The notes: generated by a model not told the origin, from the sequence alone. 64,000 nucleotides of DNA from Mytilus galloprovincialis (GCF_965363235.1 NC_134851.1:24601847-24665846); one strand, 5' to 3'. Shown: positions 24,101 through 36,353, numbered from the stretch's first letter. Made by a program: numbers and translations.

Positions 24101-27100
24101 CTACTGTAGATCATAGCATGTATACTGTCTACTGTAGATCATAGTATATACTGTCTACTGTAGATCATAGCATGTATACTGTCTACTGTAGATCATAGCA
24201 TGTATACTGTCTACTGTAGATCATAGCATGTATACTGTCTACTGTAGATCATAGTATGTATACTGTCTACTGTAGATTAATTATTAACTGTAGGATGCCA
24301 GTTGGAAAGGACTTTGTGGGTATAAGTTAACAACAAATTTGATTGTACAATGAAGCAAATTTTCCAATGCATGTAGTTTGGAATTCCAAATTTGCCTCAA
24401 CTATGAAATTAAATATTAATGAAACATAACTTTTCCTTAATATCCGAGAAATTCAGTAGCGGAAAGGAGTGAAAATGTGTTTTGTTTTATAATAATCTTA
24501 AAATAACACCTGTTCCTTGCTTCATGTCATTTAAAATTACACTTATTGGAATAATACCTGGTGAAATTAAACATGCATTAATGATAGAAATAAGGAGATA
24601 TGGTATGATTGACAATGAGACAACTCTCCAGAAGAGATCAAATGACACAGATATAACTATATATAGGTCACAGTAAGGCCTACAACAATGAGCAAATCAG
24701 TCAGAATCAAGTAATGTTATTACCTTCACTTTTTGATGTACAGTATTATCCAGTGCTGAGGCAAAGAAGAATTAAATGATAGAATTTTTTATTTTAGAAT
24801 TTAATGGAGTTAAACACAATGATTCATCAGTTTTCTACTGAAGTACATGTAAGTATAACGTTACAATAGCAATCAACTGAATGTAATATTGAAAGACTTA
24901 ATTTAAAATCTATTATATCATAGTCAAGTTACTCACATTGAATTTGACCTTAGATAGAAAAACATTATCTGGTGTATTTTTTAGTGAGTAACTTTTGTAC
25001 TGTAGCACTTAACAAAACTTTGTAAGCAGGAACATCATATTGACCTTGACTTTAACCTTTGATTTCTAAATTTACGGTATACAGACATCATTATTTGTTC
25101 ATGGCATACCCATAGCAAGGGGGGTTGGGACAAACACCCCCCCCCCCCCTTTGAAATCAAATAAGCACTGTTAAAGTCAGCGTTTTGTTCAAATTGTGAC
25201 TGTTAAAGTCGAGTTCATGCGTCCAACGAACCCCCCTTGGAAATTCCTGGCTACGGGCCTGCATGGGTCAGTATAATTCTTTCAGATTGACCTATCAGTA
25301 ACCATTTGTCAAACTTACACAGAGGCAATGCTTATAAAAAAATTAATAGCTGAAAACAAAAAATGAGTATAATCATGCATCAATTTAACAATGTATATAT
25401 AACATGATTACATTTTCAGCTGATTTGTACAGAGTTATCTCCCAGTAATGTTATGTTTTCAGCTGATTTGTACAGAGTTATCTCCCAGTAATGTTATGTT
25501 TTCAGCTGATTTGTACAGAGTTATCTCCCTGTAATGTTACGTTTTCAGCTGATTTGTACAGAGTTATCTCCCTGTAATGTTATGTTTTCAGCTGATTTGT
25601 ACAGAGTTATCTCCCTGTAATGTTATGTTTTCAGCTGATTTGTACAGAGTTATCTCCCTGTAATGTTATGTACCATCTTAACTGTATCTATGCTATGTTT
25701 TCAGTCACAACAAGAAAAAGTTGACAACATCCAGGATAATTTAGAAACTGCTCAACAAAGTATAAACGATGGGACACGATCACTTGGCGGGGTAAAATTA
25801 TTGCATTGCTTGCATATTTACAAACATAGATAAGGTTCAAAACTATTTTACTTGAAAATTTGAAAAAAAACTTTTACTTATTGTTATTGCATTAAAATAA
25901 GATAATATAGTTTTATTCATGAAAGAGCAATTGTAGTAAGTCTCTAAAATGTTCTAAAGTTTGGCAGAAAAGATAGGATATAAAGAAGAGGTTCCAAAAA
26001 TTTTGGTAGGAAAAATATGTTTTTGGTTTTATTGAAATATCTTACATACACTATGTACAAGTAGGAAACATTCAGAATTTAATGATGCTTTACTGAAAGT
26101 ATTAGTATAATATCTTGATTTTAAATGTGCCTTACCAAAAATGTCTAAGGGTAGACATGAACCTTCATAGGAGTAAAAAGGGATGATCCATTATTGTAGA
26201 AAAAAGAACTATATATTTTTTTGCCTTATCATCCCAATTTTTCTAGCAATATACATGTATATTTTAAATTTCAAATTCAGGTGAAGTTGTTTATGGTACT
26301 AAAAAATGTCCAACTGCTTTTTTTAAGATCTCAAAGCTTAGATAAATTACTAGCTTTGTAGTATTTCTACTTTTAGGCTTCAAAATACAAGGCAGCTATT
26401 TTCCCAATAGCTGGTGCTGTGATTGGTACTATAATGGCTGGTCCTGTAGGATTAGTGGCTGGAGCTAAAATAGGTGGAGTGGCAGGGGCTGTTGGAGGTG
26501 GCGTTGTAGGTAAGTATGTAGTGGGTAGTCTTTTAGGATTAGTGACTGGAACTAAGATACAACCTGTATATTATAAGATAGTCAATACACTGAAGTAAAT
26601 TGTCAAAAACTATCAATATCTACTCTGAAAAATCCTCACCATGAATTGCTGATTGACATTAGATGTTAAAAGTAAATATAAGGTGTAAGACAGCAACAGG
26701 GTTAAACAAACAAAACTAGAGTAGCCTTGAGGTCAATATACTGTGATTTCATTATTACTGTAAACCCAACTTATTTTCGCGAGCGATTTATATTCGTGAC
26801 TTTCACTGGTAGAAAAATAACCCGAATATAAATCGTCGCGAATATGTAAAACTTTGATCTTTCCTTATTAAACTATATCAAAAAAATCACAAAATCACAA
26901 AATTAAATAGCTGCGAAATTAAGTATCCGCAAAAATAAGTTGGTTTACAGTATTAAATAAATCAACTATGCATTGAAATGTTCAAAGAATTGCCAATTTT
27001 CTTTAGGCTTGTAGCCTTGTATACAGTCAAACCATGAAATCAATTATCCACGAAATTATAATTTTCCATTAATATATGAGAACTGGTACACTTGGAAATA

Positions 27101-27659
27101 AGCAAATCCACAGTATATAAGTACTGTATTTAACAATAATCTAATTTTGGATGTAACACGTCTTCTGATTTGCTGACGTTATTTTGTTATCAGCCCATTG
27201 ACATAATTTAGTCATGTGACCGTGACGTCATCAACGTTTTTTCATGGTTTTCTACGATTTAAAATGGAATTTAGAATTAATTTATAAGAAATGACTGTTA
27301 TATTTTTTCTGTCTATTCGAAATAAAATAAAAAATGTGGTGCACACTGTCTGTTAAATAACCCACTACAGGCGTTATTCAGTGTGCACCAAATTTTTTAT
27401 GTTATTTCTTCATAGACAGAAAAAATATTACAGTCATTCCTTAAATGTTTATCTTTTTAACCTTCTAAGATTTCTATGATTTACTTTATTAATAATAATT
27501 CTTGATTTATTTACAGGTTTTACAGGAGGGAGAATAATTAAATCAAGGCAAGATAAAATCACAAATATTGAATTGAGTAATTTAACTGAGAAATCAACGG
27601 ATTGTAGAAGTGAGGATAAACAATCTCAAGGGAATAGCTGGTTGCCATGGAATTGGTGA
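20961..27659 (+). CDS. STX17: Syntaxin-17 (7 coding exons, 332 aa)
   Basis: Exons 20961-21131, 21779-22043, 23167-23315, 24798-24848, 25705-25791, 26377-26509 and 27517-27659 join with GT-AG introns and consistent phase. The protein matches syntaxin-17 from memory: N-terminal RLEPSIQKFLKV and HRLNIEK, RTVQQIVRNIKEIEK, ESWENL, the SNARE core with SQQEKVDNIQ (Q214/Q215 region is the likely zero layer), then a glycine-zipper hairpin (residues about 246-290, KYKAAIFPIAGAVIG through GGGVVGFTGG) and a basic cytosolic tail. The family is the Qa-SNARE recruited to completed autophagosomes for lysosome fusion, and it also acts at ER-mitochondria contacts. The first ATG is used here; an ATG five codons on is equally possible. 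The exon begins at an acceptor (20957), so an untranslated 5' exon must lie upstream and was not found. Confidence 0.95.
21526..21690. repeat. Long near-perfect hairpin in STX17 intron
   Basis: The 46-nt arm at 21551-21596 (atacatgtagttttctgaac ...) is inverted at 21618-21664 with about one bulged base. A/T runs extend the pairing on both sides to about 70 bp, and the loop is about 21 nt. It may be a young inverted duplication or a MITE. Confidence 0.75.
21779..22043 (+). CDS. STX17: STX17 coding exon 2
   Basis: Acceptor tttacag; encodes YSRLQDW through the three-helix N-terminal domain and an acidic linker (DNDEEDG). Ends in phase 1 at GATG|gtacat. A TTAA-flanked repeat begins only 12 bases into the intron. 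Confidence 0.9.
22055..22451. mobile_element. TTAA-flanked ~390-bp element, copy 1 (STX17 intron)
   Basis: Bounded by TTAA at both ends (22055-22058, 22448-22451), with imperfect inverted ends GGAAGCTGGCTTG and GGGAGTTTGCTTC (complement). Copy 2 lies inverted at 35956-36353. The TTAA target suggests a piggyBac-like non-autonomous element, but the terminal bases are not the classic CCC. Confidence 0.6.
22750..22890. repeat. Dispersed repeat of the 'cattccccatttccattctc' family
   Basis: Runs from gccagctgaaggacacctcc to cattccccatttccattctc. Relatives are at 36476-36665 (two partial copies) and 59297-59437, with an inverted fragment at 59130-59200. High-copy interspersed repeat of unknown class. 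Confidence 0.6.
23167..23315 (+). CDS. STX17: STX17 coding exon 3
   Basis: Acceptor ttgacag; encodes the linker and the conserved AMESWENLHQ leading into the SNARE motif. Phase 1 in, phase 0 out at CAA|gtaaat. Confidence 0.9.
24025..24277. repeat. 28-bp minisatellite, ten units, STX17 intron
   Basis: Units of gatcatagcatgtatactgt-ctactgta start at 24025, 24053, 24081, 24109, 24137, 24163, 24191, 24219 and 24247. One unit lacks 2 bp. Nearly homogeneous, so recently expanded. Confidence 0.85.
24798..24848 (+). CDS. STX17: STX17 coding exon 4 (51 nt, SNARE)
   Basis: A 17-codon exon, NLMELNTMIHQFSTEVH, between attttag and CAT|gtaagt. It matches the first half of the syntaxin-17 SNARE motif. Confidence 0.9.
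25095..25265. repeat. Dispersed repeat with C/G tract
   Basis: catagcaaggggggttggga at the left and aaccccccttggaaattcct with ggctacgggcctgca at the right are partly inverted around a run of C. Probably a MITE fragment. Confidence 0.4.
25413..25672. repeat. 43-bp tandem array, six units, upstream of STX17 exon 5
   Basis: The word ttttcagctgatttgtacag recurs with CAG at 25417, 25460, 25503, 25546, 25589 and 25632, exactly 43 bp apart. Each unit contains a polypyrimidine-CAG acceptor-like site. The unit's second half (gagttatctccctgtaatgt) also occurs elsewhere, for example 47195-47225 and 48838-48865. Confidence 0.85.
25705..25791 (+). CDS. STX17: STX17 coding exon 5 (SNARE)
   Basis: Encodes SQQEKVDNIQDNLETAQQ and the end of the SNARE motif (DGTRSLGG). 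The acceptor tatgttttcag is preceded by a 43-bp tandem array whose units carry the same tatgttttcag word. Confidence 0.9.
26377..26509 (+). CDS. STX17: STX17 coding exon 6 (membrane hairpin)
   Basis: Encodes ASKYKAAIFPIAGAVIG through GAVGGGVV, the Gly/Ala-rich double transmembrane hairpin characteristic of this syntaxin. Phase 0 in, phase 1 out at GTAG|gtaagt. Confidence 0.9.
26756..26952. mobile_element. MITE, TA target, in STX17 intron
   Basis: The left end CTGTAAACCCAACTTATTTT is inverted at the right as aaaaataagttggtttacag, flanked by TA. About 197 bp; a type I recall as common in bivalves. Confidence 0.65.
27282..27452. mobile_element. Inverted-repeat element in STX17 intron
   Basis: gaaatgactgttatattttt...tttggtgcacact-like arms of about 60 bp face each other (27285-27345 and 27390-27450) with minor differences. 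It can fold into a hairpin. Confidence 0.6.
27517..27659 (+). CDS. STX17: STX17 last coding exon
   Basis: Continues GFTGGRIIKSRQDKI and ends in SWLPWNW and TGA (27657-27659). The last codons belong to a degenerate ~32-bp repeat that continues into the 3' UTR. Confidence 0.9.
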
Positions 27660-28131
27660 AAAGGAAATTACTGGTACCCATTGAACTGGACCAAGGAATA
27701 AGCAGCTGGTTCCCATGGAACTGGTGAAAGGAATTTTAGTGCTTTAAAATTACATATATAGTGCCATAGGAATTACAGATAGGATTATATTATATCATAA
27801 AGGGTAAAATTGACTTTAAACTGCATATCTTGCTTTCATGGGTTCAAACTGAGGATACAATAGACTCATTATTTTTAAATGCAATATAGAAGTTTTTGTC
27901 ATACATTATAGGTGTACTACAACCTACAAATCATTAGACGTATAGATGTTTTGTTTTGCATTGTGCAGTACTATTTTCACTTTTTTTTCATATCTTCAAA
28001 CTGCAGATTGTTCCAGTGTTTTGTTCACACCGTTTTAGTTTTCCATTTTCTTGCCATTGATTCTGAATTTCTGTTACTGGTATTGAAGAAAGGTTGTGAA
28101 TTTCACTAAATAGTTTTCCATTCATGTTTGT

Positions 28132-28137
28132 AATAAA
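28132..28137 (+). terminator. Candidate STX17 poly(A) signal
   Basis: AATAAA about 470 bases after the stop. Other AATAAA words further on (for example near 30198) could give a longer 3' UTR. Confidence 0.4.
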
Positions 28138-28870
28138 CCATGTTATTTTCCATACATAGGTTGTGCATTTCAGAATATCTGTAAAAAGTGTCTGAGGTCC
28201 AAGGGTATATCTTACAGTACAGGGAGGACCTTTATTAACACATTATTATAGGCTTTATTCATGAGACATATGATTGCAAATATCTGTAACAATAAAAAAA
28301 AAAACATTCATGGCAGAGAATCGTAACTTCTAAATTGTAATGTTATGACATTATGATTCCTACTTTCAGGGATTAAAGATATGAAAATTGTTCCGTTTAT
28401 TGTTTACATATTTACTTATCAGGCTTAAAAGCAAACTTGGTGCTATGTACTTTTCTAAATGTTAGGTTTAATGTTTTTGCTCTATGACATATATATCAAG
28501 TTATAAAAATCAACACTTTAGGAAGTACTTAAAATTCATCAAAATTAATCCCCAAAAAACATCATATTTTTTTTAAATAATCTCAGCACTAAAATCATGA
28601 TTATGGGATTAAAATATTGTTTTATTATAGGAAGTAAAAATATTTCCATAAATATCAATATGTAACATTTAATGTAACCATGGTAACAGTATGACAGACT
28701 GATCAATTGGAACTAATCCCTTCAATGGCATATAAAATTGTCTGATATATGGTATTGTCTCTTTTTTTTTTATAAGTTTAATTCAGTCAAAATTATACTG
28801 ATGAAATGTATAAAATGTCTCGTGGACTTATACTGAATGCATTGTAAACTTTATTTGCTCACCTGGACCA

Positions 28871-29014
28871 TAGGCTAGGCTAGTTCAAATAGTTTTGAGG
28901 TGTTGAAAAGCTATTTTCTTTTTTGCTTTGATGCCTTACAGCGATGATGTAAGGCGTCAAAGCTAAAAGTATAATAGCCTTTCAAGACGTCATAATTATT
29001 TGGACTAAGGCTAG
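28871..29014. mobile_element. Palindromic 144-bp MITE
   Basis: The arm at 28871-28940 (ending ctttgatgccttaca) is inverted at 28948-29014 (starting tgtaaggcgtcaaag) with scattered mismatches. The spacer is only about 7 bp. Confidence 0.65.
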
Positions 29015-30372
29015 GCAGAACTTAAATTATTTGAATCTCAAATCTAAGGTAAAACTTTAAAAAAAAAGCATCAATTCTTTATGCTTATAATTTTTTTCAA
29101 TATTTTTTTTCAACATTTACCATCATCTTAGTAAAATATCCCTTAGTATGAAGTTTCAAACGTAATTATCTTAATGAATATTGAAAGTAAGGAAATTAAG
29201 AAATAAAGGTTTGTTAGATTTTCAGATTCAGAGATAAGATTTTGTAAATATATAATTGTGGTTTAAGTATAACTTTCAATCTCAATATCGTCACTGAACT
29301 TAATCTTTGGTGCATAGTTGTCTAAATGGCAATCCTTACTACAAAACTATTGTATTTTTCTTATATTTCTTAAAAGGTAATTTTCTATTTTCTTCTCAAA
29401 AGCTGGCTCAAGATTTTTACATTTTATTTCATTACATGCAAAACGTGCATATATTCCATTGATAAATTAAGAACATGTAGTTGCCTTGCTTCTGTGGTAA
29501 CGGATGTATATTTTCTGCTGAATTAAACATTGCAATGTTACTGTGTTATTATAATGTTATTGACTAAGATCTTGTTTTGTTTTCTTTTGTTATTCTGAAG
29601 CAACATAACACATTTATCATGTTAATTTATGTTTTAAACTTTTTACAAACTAATTTTTTAGTTTGATTTATATAATGTAATATAATGATATACCGAATGA
29701 GATTTCATATATTGTGAAAAATCAAAGTTCTAAAAACTAAATATTTGCCCTTCAAAAATTTTGGGAAATTAATTTGGTTTTATGAACCGAATTCTTTAAA
29801 TAGTAATTGTACATTATGAAGTGATGATAAAGTCAACCATATTTCTGTTTGTTATCGATAATTTTCTTCAAATCTATCATGATATGTATAATTTTATTTT
29901 TGTATATACTATCCATATAATATTATATTCTTTAATAGGTGTCCAAAGTGTCTTATTTTCATTTTATATAAATTATGCTATCTTAAGATTATTATTGATA
30001 GATTATTATTATCAGTTCTGTTTGAGAATTTTTGGTTGTGATTAATGAATCTGAAAAGAATTGACCACTCTAAAAATTGGCTATATATTTGACAAAAATA
30101 TTTGAGTTAATACATAAATTGTTGTGAACATCTAAGCCAAATTGTATATTTCATTTTTTTGTTATTCAATTTTTGTTATGATATGTAGAGACACTCTAAT
30201 AAATATCTAAGGGATTCATTTTTTTGCTTTGTTCGAATTACTTAGGCCGTTTCTGCTGAGGAATTGCACAATTGTTTTAGTCCCCTAGTAGAAAGGGACT
30301 TTAGGTTTGTACACTGTCCATCTGTCTGTCTGTCCATCCGTCAGTCCAGTAAATCAGTTTTTCACATTTTTT

Positions 30373-32677
30373 AGCTCACCTGGCCCGAAGGGCCAAGTGA
30401 GCTTTTCCCATCACTTGGCGTCCGTCGTCCGTCGTCCGTCGTCGTCGTCGTCGTCGTCCGTCGTCGTTAACTTTTACAAAAATCTTCTCCTCTGAAACAA
30501 CTGGGCCAAATTAATCCAAACTTGGCCACAATCATCATTGGGGTATCTAGTTTAAAAAATGTGTGGCGTGACCCGGCCAACCAACCAAGATGGCCGCCAT
30601 GGCTAAAAATAGAACATAGGGGTAAAATGCAGTTTTTAGCTTATAACTCAAAAACCAAAGCATTTAGAGCAAATCTGACGGGGTAAAATTGTTTATCAGG
30701 TCATGATCTTTCTGCCCTCAAATTTTCAGATGAATCCGACAACCCGTTGTTGGGTTGCTGCCCCTGAATTGGTAATTTTAGGGAATTTTTGCTGTTTTTG
30801 GTTATTATCTTGAATATTATTATAGATAGAGATAAACTGCAAACAGCAATAATGTTCAGCAAAGTTAGCTTTACAAATAAGTCAACAGGACCAAAATGGT
30901 CAGTTGACCCCTTTAGGAGTTATTGACCTTTATAGTCAATTTTTAACCATTTTTCGTAAATCTTAGAAATCTTTTACAAAAATCTTCTCCTCTGAAACTA
31001 CTGTGCCAAATTAATCCAAACTTGGCCACAGTCATCTTTGGGGTATCTAGTTTAAAAAATGTGTGGCGTGACCCGGCCAACCAACCAAGATGGCCGCCAT
31101 GGCTAAAAATAGAACATAGGGGTAAAATGCAGTTTTTAGCTTATAACTCAAAAACCAAAGCATTTAGAGCAAATCTGACATGGGTAAAATTGTTTATCAG
31201 GTCAAGATCTTTCTGCCCTCAAATTTTCAGATGAATCCGACAACCCGTTGTTGGGTTGCTGCCCCTGAATTGGTAATTTTAGGGAATTTTTGCTGTTTTT
31301 GGTTATTATCTTGAATATTATTATAGATAGAGATAAACTGCAAACAGCAATAATGTTCAGCAAAGTTAGCTTTACAAATAAGTCAACAGGACCAAAATGG
31401 TCAGTTGACCCCTTTAGGAGTTATTGACCTTTATAGTCAATTTTTAACCATTTTTCGTAAATCTTAGAAATCTTTTACAAAAATCTTCTCCTCTGAAACT
31501 ACTGTGCCAAATTAATCCAAACTTGGCCACAGTCATCTTTGGGGTATCTAGTTTAAAAAATGTGTGGCGTGACCCGGCCAACCAACCAAGATGGCCGCCA
31601 TGGCTAAAAATAGAACATAGGGGTAAAATGCAGTTTTTGGCTTATAACTCAAAAACCAAAGCATTTAGAGCCAATCTGACAGGGTTAAAAGTGTTTATCA
31701 GGTCAAGATCTATCTGTCCTGAAATTTTCATATGAATCGGAGAACCTGTTGTTGGGTTGCTGCCCCTGAATTGGTATTTTTAAGGAAATTTTGCTGTTTT
31801 TGGTTATTATCTTGAATATTATTATAGATAGAGATAAACTGTAAACAGCAATAATGTTCAGCAAAGTAAGATTTACAAATACGTCAATGCAAAGGAAATA
31901 GTCAGCTGACCCCTTTAGGAGTTATTGCCCTTTATAGTCAAATTTTAACCATTTTTTCGTAAATCTTAGTAATCTTTTACAAAAATCTTCTCCTCTGAAA
32001 CTACTGGGGCAAATTAAACCAAACTTGGCCACAATCATCATTGGGGTATCTAGTTTAAGAAATGTGTGGCGTGACCCGGCGAACCAACCAAGATGGCCGC
32101 CATGGCTAAAAATAGAACATAGGGGTAAAATGCAGTTTTTGGCTTATAACTCAAAAACCAAAGCACTTAGAGCAAATCTGACATTAAAAAATTGTTAATC
32201 AGGTCAAGATCTTTCTGCCCTCAAATTTTTAGATGAATCCGACAACCCGTTGTTTGGTTGCTGCCCCTGAATTGGTAATTTTAGGGAATTTTTGCTGTTT
32301 TTGGTTATTATCTTGAATATTATTATAGATAAAGATAAACTGTAAACTGCAAAAATGTTCAGCAAAGTTAGATTTACAAATAAGTCAACATGACCAAAAT
32401 AGTCAATTGACCCCTTAAGGAGTTATTGCCCTTTATAGTTAATTTTTAGCATTTTTCATAAATTTTTGTAAATTTTTAGAAAATATTTTCCACTGTAATT
32501 ACTGGGCCAAGTTCATTATAGATAAAGATAATTGTAGCAACAAGAATGTTCAGTAAAGTAAGATCTACAAACACATCACCATCACCAAAGCACAATTATG
32601 TCATGAATTTATCTGTGTCCATTGTTTAATATGCACATAGACCAAGGTGAGCGACACAGGCTCTTGAGAGCCTCTAG
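30373..32677. mobile_element. 2.3-kb element with four ~501-bp internal tandem units
   Basis: Starts with the hairpin gctcacctggcccgaagggc-caagtgagc, then a CGT microsatellite, then units starting near 30480, 30980, 31481 and 31981 (period 501 for the first three), and ends in gctcttgagagcctctag. A 70-codon open frame recurs per unit but has no recognised homology. I recall this family as widespread in bivalves. It interrupts the surrounding 175-bp repeat. Confidence 0.65.
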
Positions 32678-32684
32678 TTTTTTG

Positions 32685-33195
32685 TCATGCTTGAAGATAT
32701 TGATTTGTTTATTAGTATATATATATCATGACAAGTTACAGATCAAGTTCAAATTTTGTTCTGGTCCGATGATTTTGTGCAGAGTTATGGACTGACGACT
32801 TTGTAAATTCACTGAAATAGTAAGTTTTTCACACTTTTGTTTGTCAAGCTTGAAGATGTTGATTTGAAAATTGGTAAATAGTTTTATCATGACAAGTTAC
32901 AGATCAAGTTAAATTTTCTTCTGGTTTGATTATTTATTGCAGAGTAATTGTCCTTGGAATTAGAAAATTCACTTAAATAATCAGTTTCAAACATTTTTTT
33001 TCGTCATGCTTGAAGATATTGATTTGATAATTAGTATATAGTTTTATCAGAATAACAGATTAAGTTTGAATTTTGATTGGTATATCCTTTTATCATGACA
33101 ATTTACAGATCCAGTTTGAATTTGGTTCCAGTCTGATGATTTTTGCAGAGTAATGGTCCTTGGGACTTTTTACTTAAAAAATCAGTTTCAAACAT
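32685..33195. repeat. ~175-bp tandem repeat, about three units
   Basis: Units begin gtcatgcttgaagatattga (or gtcaagcttgaagatgttga) and include tcatgacaagttacagatca and gcagagtaatggtcct. A related single unit lies at 35679-35797. Confidence 0.6.
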
Positions 33196-35955
33196 TTTTG
33201 CATGAACCCCCTCAGGGGTTCATGCTTATATATTGGCGAGTTTTGGATGTGTCTATGGGCCACTCGATATCTCTCGGCCGGAAGTCAAAATAAAATTCTC
33301 GGAACGCCTCGAAATTTTTCGGTCATTTATACAGGTCTTAACAGGTTGTTATCTACGTCTTTGATATGGTCCTTTGATGGCCCTTGACGACCCAATTATA
33401 TTTGTTTTAAAACAACCGCTGTACACTGTGTGTATCTAGGTTAATTATAACGTGGTATTGCCTGTTGACTCGATAACATGTAAACTAATTATGTTTGAAG
33501 ATTTAACCACGGGATACTGTGTATTTCATCATAGACTTACGGGAGAGAACATTCTGGTTAAAATACTAATATTAGATCAGAAAACAGAAAGATAATATTC
33601 TTATCAAAAGTATTTAATTCAATCGGAATCAAAGAAATATATACGAAATATATACTGTATTTATGTTTCTGAAGAAACTAATAATGATTGAAATCAGAGT
33701 TGCAATTAAGAAATAAGTATTGTATATGACAATATACTCTGCTTTGGTATTTTTAAATACTCATTTGTAAAGGAAACATAAAAATTAAATCTAAATAAAT
33801 TCTTGCATCCTACAAAAAAAAATGTTTATAAAAAATAATTATTATATTTCTACGTTAATTATTTCATACCATTTTAGTATTTAACTTTTATGAGTAATTA
33901 TTGTTTATTTTTTTGTATTGTAATATATCCATAAAACGGAAAGTATAAAGGTAAATTTATTCAATATCTAAATTTTAAACGGTCATGAATAAAAATACTT
34001 GTGTGTTTTCTAATCATAAAGCATGATTTTAAATCCTGGCACCTCACAACAACCGTAAAATGATTTACAATAATCACAACAAAATTTAATTACAATTATA
34101 TTAATGTTGATTGTTCTATACTGTTTTAGTATGGATTTAGAAGTCTTTGCTTATAGTTTGTATAGTAATATATTCACAAAGTGGAATGTTAGAATTTAAA
34201 AATAGATTCATTCGATAAATAAAATGTCCATCCGTAAATACTTGACGTTCTTGTTTATGGATATTATATATATTCAAAAGAATTTGAAAAAAAATACTAA
34301 CAGGAACGTTAGTTTATTATAAAATTTTAATTCAATTTTTGTTTGTTTCTTTTAATAGTTTAACCTTATAGCATCTACATATTTGTACTATGGTAGTGTT
34401 TTGAAAATTGTATTCACTGTGTTGACCAACTATCCTTCACGTCTTGATTCATTCACGTTATAGATCACATTTCGAAAGCAAACTATTTTTGCGTTCTAAA
34501 AAAAATCTGGATAAAATGACAATAAATCCGGAGTCAAAACCTTTAATGTAGGCCGTTTGACATTGGAATTCAACTATAAGTTTAAGATATGTGATGACGC
34601 AAATGCGTATTCTTTTCCTGAGTATCAGTGAGATGCTTTCTATTTACTATTTCGTGCGCTAAAATACTACTTGCATGCAATCCTATTTTAAAACTCACTC
34701 GTTAAAGCTTATTTTCGTTTTTGTTATCTATAAATTGAGGACACGGTAGAAAGAGCTTCACATGTGACTTTCAAGCACGGTCATCATTACTAACTGTATT
34801 CTAACCTCGAGTTGTTTCTATTTTGTTTCTTTTTTGAGTCACTGTTCTATTATAAACTTTGACCTTTTCGAAAAGCTAAGGATTGTCTACCCAAGGAATA
34901 GATTCCTTAACTTGTAATGTATTTGGCCGCCTTTTAACTTTTTTCATTCGAGCGTCACTGATGCTTTTTTTGTAGACTTAACTCGTGTCTGGCGTACATC
35001 ATTTTAATTCTGGTATCTTTTTTATATTTGCATACCTTTTTATATAAATTGGTTATTTTAAAAGTGTGTACAGGTATTCCTAAACTTCTGAATTAATAAA
35101 TTCTTCAGCAAAACTAAGTTTCCCTGTAAAATCAGGAAACCTTAAAATTTGAGATGTTTTATGAGACCAAAATAAGTCTCTTCATAAGAGTTCAAAATCA
35201 ATTGCATGCCACAGGTTTCACCGCATACAACATCTACCATGAGTAAAGACAGCTTCAAATACGAGTTGAGAACATATAGGCATTCATTTAGGAAACAAAA
35301 TATAAAGATATGATAGTTGAAATTTATGCATCTAGAATTACAGATTATAAAGCAAACTTAGTGCATAAATTTAAATTGCGATAGTTAAATTGTGCAATTT
35401 GCATAAGTCATCCGGTTAGTAGAAATCAGGATTTGCCAAAGGGTTATAATCGGAAAAATTATGTACATTCCTAAGTAATAAATAGAATAGTCGAGCTTTA
35501 AAATAACCATTCAAACAGAAGCTGTAAATATATACTTTCATCTGGCTTTTTCTATTCACAGTCAATTATTTCAATTCAAAAGCAAACACAAATTCAGCAA
35601 CAATCTTTTGGTGACCCGGCAGTCAGCAGTCATAGGTTCATGTATTGCTTTTCTTTTTTTAAAGAAAGCAACTTGTTTTCGTCATGAATGAAGATATTGA
35701 CTTGATATTTATTATTATAGAGTTTATACCATGACAAGTTATAGATCAAGTTAGAAATTTTGTTACAATACAATGAATTTTAAACCTGTAGGGGACTGAC
35801 TATGTCAGGGGCGATTCCAGACATTTTAAGAAAAGGGGGTTACCAACCCAGGATAAAGATCTGCCACTCTTCGTATTGCTTGTTACATTTGTAGTACACA
35901 ATGTACATTTCTCTAATATGTTACTGCTTATAGTATCCAATGAACAGACCAAGCT

Positions 35956-36353
35956 TTAAGGGAGTTTGCTTCTCAGTTTCAAAGTAATTAACTTTTCAAA
36001 ACACTAGTTTATATTGAAAGGGAATTAATAAAGGAATCCAAAGAGCAAAAAAAATATATAGGTCACTGTGCTTGTTTTCGAGATATGAGTCATTGAAATT
36101 TTGGCGGGAAAATATTCTCTCTGGACTTTTCACAGCTTTATCATTGACATGTTGAAGTTCTCAAAAACTGTTAAAAAGAAATTAACATTTTATAAAACTT
36201 TTACAGATGGCTTATCATTAAACATGGAAAAAAATTTTAAAAAGAAAAATGGGGGTCACCGGGAAAATTTTTGCAATGCATTCAAATGGATAAAACCAGA
36301 GGATTCCGAAAATCTGACAAACAATCCAAAACATGATAAGCCAGCTTCCTTAA
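35956..36353. mobile_element. TTAA-flanked ~390-bp element, copy 2 (inverted relative to copy 1)
   Basis: The complement of 22055-22451 along its full length, again flanked by TTAA (35956-35959, 36350-36353). An 86-codon open frame inside it is fortuitous: copy 1 does not conserve it and it has no recognisable motif. Confidence 0.6.

Larger units (their letters stand above)
30279..35797. mobile_element. Outer element of a nested repeat group (AGTCCCCTA ends)
   Basis: The left end AGTCCCCTAGTAGAAAGGGACT (hairpin) and the right end TAGGGGACT share a short inverted terminus. The body is a ~175-bp tandem repeat (gtcatgcttgaagatattga ... atgacaagttacagatcaag) at 32685-33195 and 35679-35790, interrupted at 30373-32677 and probably again at about 33200-35650. 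The ends are tentative. Confidence 0.4.

Noticed and set aside
24025-24277. Regular 28-bp repeats resembling a CRISPR array
   Set aside because: Units are contiguous with no unique spacers and lie in an animal intron; ordinary minisatellite.
31022-31735. Two near-identical 70-codon frames starting MATVIFGVSS
   Set aside because: They recur because they sit in each 501-bp unit of a dispersed element; no splice context, not a gene family.
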